Shown: positions 31,208 to 42,539 of the stretch, piece after piece
How positions within the stretch are numbered: position 1 is the stretch's first letter
Layout: the number at the start of each line of letters is the position of its first letter
Assembly: GCA_022539475.1 (NCBI GenBank)
Contig: VCMS01000063.1
Location: forward strand, 62,001 to 126,000
Length of the DNA stretch: 64,000 bases
Source: Gracilaria domingensis
Taxonomy: Eukaryota; Rhodophyta; Florideophyceae; Gracilariales; Gracilariaceae
Direction: 5' to 3'
Translations under genes and position numbers: made by a program
The notes under the pieces: model-generated
The model's input: the letters and a program-made list of their open reading frames with translations, nothing else
What the model was told of the DNA's origin: nothing
The model's database searches: none

Positions 31208-32526
31208 GAACCGGCCTCATGAACGAGCCGTCGGGCTGCACATGGCCGATGCCCTTTCTGATTTTGAAGAAGAAATGCGGCCAGCGGCAAAAGTTGACGT
31301 GCAGCTAGTTCATGAGAAGCGGTTTGAGAAGCTGCCTCATAAACCAGCCGCGTGTTAAGTTTTGTCGCTGGCCGTTCTTCCTCGTACTCAGAAAGTGAAA
31401 CTGCCACGTGCAGCCTTTGAACTCTCCGCTCATCGCGACAAACAATGTTGCGAACATACTCCTTCAAAACCGCATTGTAGTGTCCCCCGAAGAAGATTAT
31501 ATCTTAACAGCCGATAACAATGCGCTCTTCTTTCTGCTGAAGAAGAAAGGACAGCGGAGGAAGGGTTGCTAACGGTTGTAGTGTCCCTCGAAACTACAAC
31601 TGTCAACAACCGTTCCTCTGCTCACCTATCTGCAATGGGGTGCACTACCAGATGTGCTTGTTGGTTTCGAAGTGAAGCGCATGTTGTTAGGAGCATTGAT
31701 TAGTTTCCGCTGCAATTAGGCAAGGAACCATAAACGAGACGAGAACACCTTAGAGATCTAATGCTTTCTTAGAATAACTATCAGCTGCTCAACGTGCGTA
31801 ACGCGGCTACATACCTGTAGTCTGTGGCTACATTTTGACGAAAGCCTTATAGGTTGTAGGGGGTTCTTAGCAAACCCCACACGATACGAGGAATTAGCGA
31901 AACGTGCTCACATTAAAGAAGAAGAAGAAGAACCATAAAAGCTGACGTATCGATTATAAGGCGATTTGTCTACACTATCGAATGCAAGAAGCGGCAGTGC
32001 CAAACGGATTTCGATTCACCGCCAACGGCCGACGGCGGTGGAGAGTGGCTTCATCCGGCGTAAACGAACGCCGACAAAGTAAAGGCAGATCAAGCAGCGG
32101 AGAAGAGCTGTCGGTGGATCTTTGTCCTTTGTTGGTTCTTGCGTAGAGCTACGCGTTCTTCACCGCATGCCGCAACACTCGTTGGCACGGCCGGAGTCTG
32201 GTCCCCACGGCTGAGATCAGCGAAATGAGTCGGCCGGTGGATCTATGTTGGAAGCCGAGGTAACATAGATATATTTACTGAGATATGTCTAAAACCCATA
32301 TCTGTACCATTATAATAGTACGGATGTGTTTTTGTTTTACTTTAGAACCCACAGCAGTTTAGTGCCGACCAAATCAACACTTGATGCTCTCAGTAAACGA
32401 CACATGTCTTCTACCTACTCAAAGAAGCGGCGAGCGAGAAGAAAACGCGGACAATGGCACAGGTCAGATGCTTCAGCAGTATTCACAAACAAAATCAGTT
32501 GGTGCCGTTATTTGGCACCGAAATGC
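31208..32526. other. Repeat-derived sequence, no gene
   Basis: Includes an imperfect inverted repeat (31559-31584 against 31590-31615, about 26 bases, core CGGTTGTAGT) and a GAA-rich stretch near 31918-31933. The frame at 32381-32563 (SVGAVIWHRNAQRFFLF) may be a remnant of an RNase H start, in line with the LINE relic that follows, but this is weak. Confidence 0.4.
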
Positions 32527-32772
32527 TCAACGCTTCTTCTTGTTCTCTACACAAGGACAGTAACTTCTTATTACGAAGCTAAAATAAAGACCCAATGAAA
32601 GCTTTCTCTCTGTAAAAGAAGTCTCTGTCCCAGGGTCGTTACGGATCAAAAATTGCACCGACTCTTTCCCTTTGCGTGGCTGACCTGCCAACACCTGTCT
32701 TCTTGGAATGTTTTTCATAGGACATCGCAGCCCGACATTCTCAGAATCTTTATTATCGTTCCACGAGGACAA
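32527..32772 (-). mobile_element. LINE C-terminal tail relic
   Basis: The minus translation NVGLRCPMKNIPRRQVLAGQ aligns with HVLFRCPLTNASRRNELPAP of the LINE fragment at 30479-30961, in the opposite orientation. The upstream zinc-finger cysteines are gone. Dead fragment. Confidence 0.5.
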
Positions 32773-33103
32773 GACACCGTCTTCTTTTCAAGATATGAAA
32801 TAACTGGGCGAAGTGACAAGTACGTGTTCGGTAAAGAACTGCAGAACGGCCAGATAAGCTTTGCAAGCTGCTCCGTCTCCTGACAGGGAAGCTATTCCAG
32901 AACTTGCAATCTCATCAACCATGTCATATCGGACGAGACCTCAGTATTTCCTCTTAAGCACGGATTTCAACCACAGCATCGAGGACATTGGTACTAACCT
33001 CAGCCTGCTTGCTCACTGGTATTGCTCTAGTGAATTTGCACAGGGGTTCAGCCCAAGCTTTAATATCTGATTACGAGATAAGAAGCCGAAAACATATTCA
33101 TGA
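32773..33103. other. Spacer downstream of SF3B1
   Basis: No gene seen; contains the 3' flank of SF3B1. Confidence 0.4.
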
Positions 33104-36100
33104 TCATATACACAGGAACAGTTCCTGCCGCTCGTACCGATCGTAGTCGAGCTGGTCGTCTACACTTGCTTGTATGTCAGCAGTAGTGAGACTCGGGTAA
33201 GATGGTACGAGCCCTTCCTGAGCGTATATATAAATACCATTGTATATCCGCCAGTACACTTCTCGCACCTTCTTGGCTGGATGAAACAGTCCTTGAAGTA
33301 GATACATGAGTATCGGCCCCGGGCCCAAGGCCACGGCACATCCCTGTATGGCCGAGATCACGGCATTGATTACATGCGGACTAGTTTCGAATATGTTAGG
33401 CCATACATGGTTTAGAAGATGCACAAGAGCGTCTTCAAGACCGAGCCCACGAACACCGAGCGCAAGATGTCCCACAGCAGTACATGCCGTTTGTCTATGT
33501 ACGAGATCACGATCAATCAATGCATCTTCTAACATTGGAGTCACTGCATATATGTAGTCTCCGGCCATATCTCGAATATACTGAAACAGGAAAGAAAGCG
33601 ACTTGAGGATTCCATTTTGTACATGTAGTTCTGGAATTCGATACTCGTTCATCATTGAAGGAAGTACAGTATACGGCTGGCACGTTTCTGCTACAATTGC
33701 AATTGCCACAGTTGTGCAAACACGTTGTGTTCGTTCCTGAACCTTGAGATTATTCAACAAGGTTGTTAGTACATTACTTGGTCCAATGGCTTTCGCAATG
33801 TATCCAAATGTGGCAACAGCAGACTTTCTGATAGCCTTTATAGGCGCTTTGAGGAGCTCAAGAAGCTCAAAGCATATCCTCATCCACTCCTTTGGAGATA
33901 CGAAGTGGGCTCCTTTGTTTGCAATCTTTCCCACAAGAATGATACAATTCTCTTGCACTTTTTCGTGCCTATTCTTCAGAATTGGAGTCAGTCTTGGCAG
34001 AAGCTCGTTAATTGGGGGTTGCATATCGTTGATACCTATTACTTCTACGATCGACTTCATAGCACGAAGGATTGATCCCAACACATCAGGGAATTCCTCT
34101 CCAAGATACTCGAATAAAACAGTGCCCATATGTCCCATTAAGGCGTCCTCATCACAAGCTTTCATGACTGATGCGATGTTACTGACCAGATCCGCCGCAT
34201 GTTCACGAATCTTGGCACTCTTGTTGTTCAAGCGCCATTTTACGATACCTACGATCTGCTGAAGATATGGTTTTGCTCTGAGACTCAGTTTTTGAACAAC
34301 GACGGACAAGGCCCTTAGCGCACTTCCAGAATCATTATAGTTTCCTTGAGCTTGAAAAGCAAAAAGCAAACCATCAATAAGCCGGGCCTCCAAAGCACCG
34401 TTTACACCCGATAGACCTAGCTTGTCAGTCACGTTTTCAACTGTTTCGAGAACCATGCGTCTGTAAGGATCCGACTCATCCTTTAAATCTCCAACAAGAC
34501 GGCCCAAGACATCAGGTACACCAATTTTCATAGCGATTTGCAGAGTAGTGTCTACGACAGCACGGAAATTTCGTCGGTCAAGAGCCATTCGACGAATCCA
34601 AAAACAACGAAAGTACTCAGGAGCAATATCTTCCCTCACGTACCTTGGCTCAACCCCTGAACAAGAAACACATTGCATGACGACTTTGAGGACCACTGTC
34701 TTCATTTCTTCATCCGGGGATTTGAATTCCCGAATCAAGATCGGATTTACATCTTTGGCCACTTCGTTTGCCTCATTCGGCTCCATAAGGGGCATCATAA
34801 ACCCAATGGCCTTCAAGAATGCTGCCAAAGTTTTTCCCCTATGCAACAGAATCCCGCTCCATAGAGCTTCTGAGACAGATTCAAAAGATTCAATCCCATA
34901 CGGAGCAGATGCCTCCGCAAGATTTGCGAGTGCATGAGCTGTGATAAGTCTTACTTTTCCTTGCTCATCCTGCAGGCCGCCCTGGATGATTTCAACAAGT
35001 TCCTTCAAATGGGGAAGCAAGGCAACACCCATGCGAATTGCTATTTGCTGCACAGTCTTGATACCAGTGTGCCGAGCTTCCCATGACTTCTTGCTTCCAC
35101 ATACTGCTCTTAGAAATGGAAGCATTGACGGAATACCAAGCGCAGAAGTAACAACAGCAAACGCTCTGGCGGTAGTGTTACGCAAATTCGTCTTGATGAT
35201 CGATATCGGGTCGCATGGTAGATATCATAGTTGGCAACCCTGCAGCTTTGGCGAGATTGGATATAATCTCCCTTCCTTCCACTCTTGCGTAATAGTCATC
35301 GTCGATGAGCATGGGTTCAATGACTACCAGTATGTGACGGACGTGGGGGCGAACAAGATCTCGTAACTTGTGAAGTATGCGATCGATCACTTTCACATAC
35401 AGATGCCTCTCCTGGTGTTCCAAGGTCGGTGACATTAGAAGTGGCAAAATCTGTTTCAGAAGAGGTTCGGCACCGAAATCGCGAGCCTTCTCTGATATTT
35501 GTCGCATAGCTACCTTTCTGACGTTAGGCGTCCCATTCTTAATTTTCAAGAGCAGCCGCATGACCTTTCGCTCAACTTGTTCCTCAGCAGGCAGATCCTC
35601 ATCTTTAGAGTTCTTGTCAAGCACCCTCGCAAAATTCTTATAATCCTCGGGCTTCATTTCAATACTCTTGAGTGCATCTGGCATTTCCACCGGAATCCCC
35701 AGTGTTTCTCGAGCGAATCCATTTTCAGTCGGAAGACTGTATAAAGGTGTCTGAGGAACTGCAGAGGTCTTCATCAGTAATCGTGCTGGAGTTTCTACAG
35801 GTTTATATGAATCCGGAGGTTCAAGAATGGTGTACCCTGCAGATGGTAATAGTTCATCTAACTCTTCATCAGTGAGAGGCCGATTTCGCATTTCAATATC
35901 TCCCTGCCATCGAGATAAGTTGACAGCGTCCGGAGAGCCACTTTGGAGGAAGGGCGTGCTTAGCGCGGCTGATCCTGCTCGAACCATTGGTGTAGCTCCC
36001 GCAACCGCAGCGGCTTGTACTAATGGTGTTTCATCCCATCGCGATTTCTTTGTCACTTGCGATATTGACATGCTGCCAGGTGTGGCATCCCATCTCGAAG

Positions 36101-36845
36101 AACGGGATGCGCCGGTTGATGTCGGTACTGGGGCATCCCATCTTGAGTGTGTTGGAACTGTCGGTTTCGACAAAGTTTGGGGAGCAGAAGGAGGCAAGGT
36201 ATCTGGTACAGGAGTCGCATTCAGGGGCATGGGCGTGTCCTCTGCAGTTATTTGTGTATCAGTTGTCGAAGTGTCTGCAACTACATCCCAGCGCCGCCGC
36301 CGCTTTGGACGAGATGTAGGAGTAGCCTGCGAAAGATTGACATTCGGTCGTGGCGGCCGGTTCCCGCTAACTGGCACTTCGGCGCTCTCGCTGCGTTGTT
36401 CCACGTCGGAGCTCGACTGCTTCGCAACGGTCGTTTGCTTCGCTATGTTTGCAGCATGTTCCGCTCTGAGGGGTGACAGAACTCGTTTTCGACCTCGAGC
36501 GAGATACGAATTCTGCTGCTCAGCTATTGTCTTTGGCATGTACGGCTTAAATGGGTCCTGCGGGTTCAACTTCGCTGACGCCGCTTCCGCTTCCGCAATG
36601 AGATACTTAGGTGCGGTGATACTAGCAGCTGTTGCTTTTTTTGAAGCCAAGAACGCTGCTTCCAGTTCATCTTTCTGCTCCTTATCGGCTTCAACATCCG
36701 AAGGGTTTATGGACGAAACATAGCCCTTGCGGTTTCGAAGCGGCCCGGAAGAATCGTACAATTCTTCATCAAATCCTGCCACTTCGGTTCCAAAAGCTAC
36801 TCCAGTAGAAGCACCCTGTTCCGAATCACGCGTAGATCTCGGCAT
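33104..36845 (-). CDS. SF3B1: Splicing factor 3B subunit 1 (SF3B1/SAP155), frame broken once
   Basis: The U2 snRNP protein that clamps the branch-site/U2 duplex. Both halves are unmistakable: an N-terminal part (36845-35178) and a HEAT-repeat part (35185-33104), about 1246 residues together against about 1300 in humans. The N-terminus holds tryptophan ligand motifs for U2AF-type domains: RWD near residues 185, 235, 251 and 269 and RWQ near 312. The p14-binding segment [19 protein letters not shown] follows. Residues at human cancer hotspots are kept (HTGIK; DEQGKVR with Lys near 630). At 35178-35186 the frame shifts by +1: GAA TTT GCG TAA C, where the family continues with [11 protein letters not shown]. 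This is either an assembly error, a real lesion, or a programmed shift. It is divergent from the PET100-like gene. Confidence 0.93.
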
Positions 36846-37334
36846 ATTTCCAAGACCAAGGATTGTAATAAGCTTTAGCAGAAGGGAAGGTGACGAGTTT
36901 GGTAACGTAGAAAGAACAGCTCAGCGTGTGCGAGGTGAACTGGTGATCCTGAGGAGGCATTTCGACCTCAACTTGGAAAGTGTCGTTAGTTCATAAACAA
37001 CGAGAAGCAGAGGACGCTAAACTCTGGAAGTTCAAATGCCCCTTGCATCAACGAGGGTGAATCCACTCAACTACGTTCTTGCCGAAGTAGACTTTCGCCT
37101 TGTAGTTGTACACGAAGAGCCGTAACTGAATATCAATTTTTCCTAACAGGGGTAATGAGTTTGGGTAATTAAAAAGAATTTTTTCTTCTGAAGCTCATAA
37201 AGAAACGGAACCGAAAGACTCGTCACGGGAATTGAGACCAAGCTCGGTTCATCTTTGATCCTAAAGAAGCGCCAATTGCACGAGACAAACATAATCGCTC
37301 GCTTTTCCTAATCATCTCGACGGAAACGATTAGT
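36846..37334. promoter_or_regulatory. Divergent promoter region, SF3B1 / PET100-like
   Basis: 489 bp between the two start codons; no further frame. Confidence 0.4.
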
Positions 37335-37673
37335 ATGGCAAGCGGACATGCAGGCCGGCAATGGCTAGAGGTCTTGAAGTTCAGTGTTTATGTCGCCACT
37401 CCCATTGCGGCAACTGTGTACCTTGGTACTGGGGCGTACCCTTACTTGGAGAGGATTATTCGTAGCGTAAGTTAGGATTCTAAAGGCTTGCCGCTGCGTG
37501 CGCTTGAAAATACTAACCTGTGCCTTTTCCGTCAGACTTCATATGTCGTTTATCCGCCCGAAGGAGAAGCACCTCCAACATCGACGAATGAGATAAAACT
37601 TGCCCGGGAGGAAAGGCGAGTGAAGCTTCAACGACATTTAGCCGAACAGCCCACGTATGAAAAGGTAGAGTAA
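37335..37673 (+). CDS. PET100-like cytochrome c oxidase assembly protein, one intron
   Basis: Two exons, 37335-37466 and 37536-37673, give 89 residues. Exon 1 encodes WLEVLKFSVYVATPIAATVY and YPYLERIIRS; exon 2 begins TSYVVYPPEGEAPP and ends in a basic helix (REERRVKLQRHLAEQ). The order of a short N-terminal LEV-K segment, one membrane helix, a PPE element and an R/K/E-rich tail matches PET100, a small inner-membrane chaperone of complex IV. Sequence identity is low, as usual in this family, so the call is moderate. The small size explains why it is easily missed. It is divergent from SF3B1 and convergent with NUF2 (161 bp between stops). Confidence 0.7.
37467..37535 (+). other. Spliceosomal intron of the PET100-like gene (69 nt)
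   Basis: Donor GTAAGT, branch TACTAAC (37511-37517), pyrimidine-rich tract and acceptor GTCAG. Phase 0; splicing joins IIRS to TSYVVYPPEG. Confidence 0.88.
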
Positions 37674-37834
37674 GCATATTCTAGGTCACGTTTTGCAAGA
37701 ACGGAACACAACAGTTCGCTCTCCAAATCTTGTTTGTTTCAAGCGCATCTTTTTGTGAAAATGGTGCCGCTAAATTTGCGCAATGTCTAACGCAGTGGGA
37801 ACTACTGAGCGAACCGTGCTCGCAGTCGGTGAGC

Positions 37835-39262
37835 TCAAGAATCGCTCAAACTCGAAAGCAACTTGCTGTTTTCCTCGAGCATAATTGACAAGGCCTTTTG
37901 TACGTTTGTATGCATCTGTGCCCGAGATCCATTGACTGTGTTGTGCACATCAAACCAATCCTCGTACATATACTTCAACGTTTCGAGAGCCTGCGCAGCT
38001 TGGCTCGCCAGATCTTCTTTTTCTCTGTTCTTCTCCTGCAGAATTTGCTCCATTTTCTCCTTCTCGCTCGTTAACTCCATTCGAGCCTGAACGAGAACAT
38101 GATCTTCCTCTGTTTTTCCTTTTTCTATTTCGCTTTGCTGCTCGTCAACACGAGTAATTTTGGCCTCGGCTGATTCAAGCCATCGCTTGACTTGATCTTG
38201 CTTCTCTTCAATGGCCACCACCTCTCCTTCAGACTGCGCATTTTTTGATTCATACTGGTGTTTGCTCTGTTCAAACTCTTCGACCTTGCTGCGAATTGCG
38301 ATATTCTCCTCTGCTGCCTGGTATGCTTCTTTTGCAGAACGCTTCGCCGCGGTTAGTTCCGCCGCCAAGTGGTTCAAGGATCTTCGCTCGCTCTCCGAGG
38401 ACGCAATGTGCTCATTTTCAGACTGGAGGGATTCGCGCATGCTATCTATTTCTCCTTTCATACGGTCGGGTGATGATACTACCTTGGCAGCCATGCGTTC
38501 GTTATCAACTCTCAATTTAGTTCTTTGAGCTTGTTGCGAAGCACTTGTCTTGTTCTTTTGTCCAAGCATTTCCTTTATCTCCCTAGTTTCATCCACTAGC
38601 GCGCGCTGTTGTTTATGGAGTTCGTGCAGCTCCATGCTGAATTCTGACACGGTCTGTCGAACTCTTTCAACTTCCGGTTCTTCTGCAGTGCGCTTTTCTT
38701 CGATGCTTGAGATGTTTTGTCGAAGATTGGACGTCTCCGCTAGATTCTTTCGCTCCGTTTCAATCAAGTCATCAGCTTGTCTTGTCTTGTTATCGAACAA
38801 TTCGAGTCTGGTAGCACGAAATTTGCTGAAGTTGATTAGCGCTGAGAGCTGCCATAAGAAACGGGTCTTCTCTGGGGCAAGTATATCTCTAATGCTGAGC
38901 TCGTTGAAGCTCGCAGCCTGGCATAGCTTCTGACATTCCATGATGTAGTGCAAGGTTGGAATATTCTGTTCGTAGAGTTCCGGATAGTCAACACATTCAA
39001 GGCTCTCGAATTCAGGCTGAGCCATATCCTCCGCTCGCTTTCCATATACTTCTTCAATGAAAAAGTCCATGACCGCCTTGGCATCAGTAACAGAAGGGTT
39101 CTTCAGAGTTTCTCTGGTAATCGGGCAGTTGAAAATATTCTTCATGTCATCCTGGATTTCCGCGGATGTCATTCGAGGGAATGGAAAAGTAGCTTGTGGC
39201 TCTGGTGCTGGAGCAAGATGGTCCCCCGGTCTGCTGCGGCCTCGCGATGGTGGTAGCGCCAT
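37835..39262 (-). CDS. NUF2: Kinetochore protein NUF2 (NDC80 complex)
   Basis: 475 residues. NUF2 pairs with NDC80 to bind microtubules at the kinetochore. The N-terminal calponin-homology domain (about 27-150) has the family signature: FPFPRMTSAEIQDDMKN, LKNPSVTDAKAVMDFFIEEV, CVDYPELYEQNIPTLHYI and SIRDILAPEKTRFLWQLSAL INFSKFRATRL split here by a space only. The rest is a long coiled coil (about 155-465), as expected for the complex. The start is the ATG just before the Pro-rich leader. It is convergent with the PET100-like gene. No partner gene of the complex is in the window. Confidence 0.93.
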   Translation of the reverse strand: MALPPSRGRSRPGDHLAPAPEPQATFPFPRMTSAEIQDDMKNIFNCPITRETLKNPSVTDAKAVMDFFIEEVYGKRAEDMAQPEFESLECVDYPELYEQNIPTLHYIMECQKLCQAASFNELSIRDILAPEKTRFLWQLSALINFSKFRATRLELFDNKTRQADDLIETERKNLAETSNLRQNISSIEEKRTAEEPEVERVRQTVSEFSMELHELHKQQRALVDETREIKEMLGQKNKTSASQQAQRTKLRVDNERMAAKVVSSPDRMKGEIDSMRESLQSENEHIASSESERRSLNHLAAELTAAKRSAKEAYQAAEENIAIRSKVEEFEQSKHQYESKNAQSEGEVVAIEEKQDQVKRWLESAEAKITRVDEQQSEIEKGKTEEDHVLVQARMELTSEKEKMEQILQEKNREKEDLASQAAQALETLKYMYEDWFDVHNTVNGSRAQMHTNVQKALSIMLEENSKLLSSLSDS

Positions 39263-40688
39263 TTGGAAGAAAAAACGTTGTAGAGCGTTATGGATAGCAG
39301 AATTAGACTGCCTGTCGGAGCGCTCGCTTCCTCACAGGCTAAGAGACTCCGATAATCTTCGTCTTGCGGGAGACAATGGCCTACGTGGAGACGAAAACAC
39401 CCAACGCTGGTGATGAAAGAACAGGTAGAGAGTGTGCGCTATCAACCAACCAAGTGCCTGGAGCTTAGTCACAGTCAGCCCAAAGGAGAAGAAGGAAACA
39501 GAATTTGAAAAGCGACACGCGCGAGATGAGACACAGACTGGACCAGCAAGAACTTCTTACCAAGAAGCGAACGAGCAGAGTAAATATGATGACGTTGTTG
39601 GGGGTGGTTTGGTAAATGTCAGGACGTAGAAAAGCGCAACGAACTAGTCTTTGAACAGGTGAGATGCAATACGGCGTTTCAAGAGTCATTCCTTCGGCAA
39701 CGTTCACAATGTCCTGGCTCATTGAAACCAGTCTGAGTTCAGATAAAACTTTCCAATTTGAATTTTCAAATTACGCTCGTGTAGCCTTAGATGCTCAGCT
39801 TTTCTTGGCGGGAAAATGTGATGCTGATACGAAGGCACTGCCTTGAAGGCAGTGCCTTGAAGGCAGTGCCTTGTATCATTCCAGGCACCCCAAGGGTGCC
39901 TGTAGAACCTTGTAATTGCAAGTTGCAGTGCGCAAGAATGCTGCGATAGATTCCCTCTATAGATTCTATCGCAGCATTGAGAACATCTCTCCCAGCTGCT
40001 TTCTGTCTTCGTACATAACACTAGAAACAACGTACACTTCCACAAGTACAGAGTATCCACGCCTACCATCACGACGGGAACATAGGTTACTGTATTATCA
40101 GCACTCCTACCAGTTTTAAGAATAGGCAAACATTGTGTCTCCTGTTTAGAACTCTTATGAGCAGGACACGTTCCGCAGGCCGTGAGAATCCTTCTTCCTT
40201 CTTTACGTCTGTACAGTTCGAGAACGGCAATTAACTTTCCTGACGGGGTGAATGGGAGCAAATCTCGTTGCTGCATGCAGAGTGTTTCGTCTTCAAGACA
40301 TTGCTACAAGTACAATCTCAAATACCCTGCAATCCATGTGTATAATGCACTTGATCGGGCTTGGTGGACGCTGTGGGAATGTTGACATACCCCGCTTGGG
40401 GGACAAGCAGCCAACCACACATGATGGAGATATGCAAAACGAATTTCAGCCAACTCCTCCGGGCACAGATCACACAGATCATTCCGCCCAGCTTAGAGAA
40501 TTTAATTGCGAAGTTTCGATGGCTGATATGAGCTCCCATGATACCTGCCTAGCTTCCCCCACTTTGTTTAGATATATTGACAGAGAACTTGAGGAGAAAA
40601 CTGTATACCGATAAACACCACAGTGTGCTCCAAGAAAGATCAGAGAACGAAATTTTATCCACGTCAGAAAAGCAACTTTCCGGCTCTC
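39263..40688. other. Intergenic with a hairpin cluster
   Basis: 1.4 kb with no credible gene; a 185-codon minus frame (39719-40276) crosses the hairpins and lacks protein character. See the repeat at 39825-39978. Confidence 0.45.
39825..39978. repeat. Cluster of hairpins including a palindromic 14-bp tandem repeat
   Basis: Three tandem 14-mers at 39831-39872 (GAAGGCACTGCCTT once, GAAGGCAGTGCCTT twice), each nearly self-complementary, are bracketed by TGATAC (39825-39830) and GTATCA (39873-39878). Next comes CAGGCACCC/GGGTGCCTG (39882-39890 with 39894-39902), then a perfect 14-bp stem AATGCTGCGATAGA/TCTATCGCAGCATT (39937-39950 with 39965-39978). Confidence 0.85.
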
Positions 40689-42079
40689 TCAGGCTTGCTT
40701 CTCGTCGCTACTTTTCTCCTGCTGTTTTCGGCTGGCAATCAACGTTGCAGCAATTATGAGAGCACCACCAGCCAAACCTCGAGGTCCAAAGCTTTCCCCG
40801 AGCAAAACGGCAGCCAGGGCGCTTGCCCACAACGGCTGAGTGGCAAATATCACCACCGCTTCGCTCGCAGGAACGCCCTGTTGTCCCTTTGTTTGCGCCC
40901 AACCCGACAGTGCGGACGAAACCAACCCAGTCCAGCCAACGACAAGTGCATTGATAGCAATAGCATTGAAGGTCCATGAAACGACGTGTTCCGGGGAATC
41001 GCTAGGGGCGTGTACGATATTGGACCCAACCTCCGCGAAAAGAGCCCACCCAATTGACAAAAGCGCCTGCACAGCAATCTTTGTTGCCACCAACGGATTC
41101 GCCGCGACTGTGTTGCAGTACTTTTCTAATCTAAACACGTATGTCGAGAAGAAGAGAGCAGACAACACTTCTAATGCATCCCCTGATAGGGAGGCGACCG
41201 TTCCGTGTCCCTTGTCAGAGCTGAGGAGCGCAACACCTGAAACGGCGACCAAAGAGGAAACCCATGTGGTGATTGGGATTTTGGCCCTGCCAAGAACGCC
41301 CGCCATGACAGGGACAATTACTGTCTGCAGCTGCACCAGAAACGCAGCTCGACTGGCGCTCGTCTGTTGGAGCCCGATGACCTGTGCGACATTCGCCAGA
41401 AACACGTAAACACCAAGCTCAATGCCCGCGGGAAAAAATGAAAAGCGATTATCTTTGTCGGAGAGGGTGTCATCGTTGTTACGATTTAAAAACGTTTTCG
41501 CTTCGGATATGAGATGGGGACGTAGATCATCGTGGACAGCAAGAGACGCTCAGAGTTGAAAATGGCGGGATCTTGATGTGGGTCTTGTGAGAATAAAAGA
41601 CGGACAGCCGGCGCGAAGGATCCCCACATGAAAGGCACAGTGAACAGCAACCATCTTGATGGTACGCTCAACTTTAGCGGACCCAGTGAGAGCTGAACGC
41701 CTGACGCGTCTGGTGGCTTAATTGGTTCGGCGCTTGAATGGGCTTCCGTAGACGGTGACGGAATGCCATTGGAAGTGGCGCTGTTCGTCGTTCCCCTCTC
41801 CTGTTCTGGCGGATCATTTGTGAACTGACTTGTTGCGGAGCTTGTGTCCTCTGCAGACGGTGAGGTGAGCGGTTGGGCGGTGGACTTCTGTTCATCGCTC
41901 TGAATGGAAAGATAGGTGGGTTTTCTTCGTTGAGAGTTGGTGGTGACGTGAAATTGGGATGTTCTACGACGCTTTGAGGTGGTGTAAGTTGTTGTTACAT
42001 AGTTGTTGGTGCGGTGACGGAAGGAAAGTTGAAACGAATGCGGTGTGACGAAGGTAGAACATTGCGCAATAGACCGCAT
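40689..42079 (-). CDS. EamA/DMT-superfamily transporter with N-terminal transit peptide, frame broken once
   Basis: A 10-helix-type drug/metabolite transporter, probably in the plastid envelope. The 5' frame (from ATG 42079) encodes a Ser/Thr/Arg-rich presequence (SIAQCSTFVTPHSFQLSFRH), then SRWLLFTVPFMWGSFAPAVR and SERLLLSTMIYVPI. The 3' frame gives FFPAGIELGVYVFLANVAQV, IGLQQTSASRAAFLVQLQTV and the second EamA repeat (SEAVVIFATQPLWASALAAV LLGE). The first frame hits TAA at 41488-41486, while the second is open upstream of this, so a -1 shift is needed within about 41486-41540. A one-base assembly error or a lesion is most likely; a 41-nt intron (GTTTTT...CAAAG) would restore phase but is shorter than the introns seen here. 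Substrate unknown. Confidence 0.75.
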
Positions 42080-42539
42080 GGTACCCACGTTTTCGCCGCC
42101 AGTGGCGCGGAAAGACTGACGGATCGAGCACGCAAACAGAAACCGTCGTATAAATGTTCGTTCGGCGAACAGCGAGCTCTGTTTCCACGGACGAGCACCG
42201 GCGCAACGGCGGTTGGCGGCAGCTCGCGAACGAACATGCAAAACATGCGGCTGCGGAGAGAAGCAGTGCTCGCATGCATGGAGCCCATGGCTCCAAGAGA
42301 TATCTGCATGCCAGTAATTTCCGCGATAATTTCCAAGGGCGATGTTAGCGCACGCGTTTGTGGCTCTCATCGCTTGACGATTCGATGTCGCCGCCACTGG
42401 GCACTTTCTCATTCGATAGCCTGTCATGAGCATATCTCATGGTGCGCTTCGTTTCGATACTACGACTTCTCCCAAGAGCTGACGGAGAGAGAGCTGCGAA
42501 TGTTATCCTTACCTACGGTACCGCCTCTGTGAAGTCGCA
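42080..42539. promoter_or_regulatory. Divergent promoter region, EamA transporter / TPR protein
   Basis: 460 bp between divergent starts. The minus frame stays open up to 42433, so the transporter could begin further upstream; MRSIAQ at 42079 is preferred because it gives a typical presequence. Confidence 0.4.

Noticed and set aside
35827..36723. 298-codon plus frame opposite SF3B1
   Set aside because: Shadow of the conserved SF3B1 N-terminal coding region on the minus strand.
39719..40276. 185-codon minus frame
   Set aside because: Runs through the hairpin cluster and has no protein character.
41445..41486. 41-nt intron in the EamA gene
   Set aside because: It restores phase but the donor (GTTTTT) is weak and the length is well below the 65-69 nt introns seen here; kept only as an alternative to an indel.
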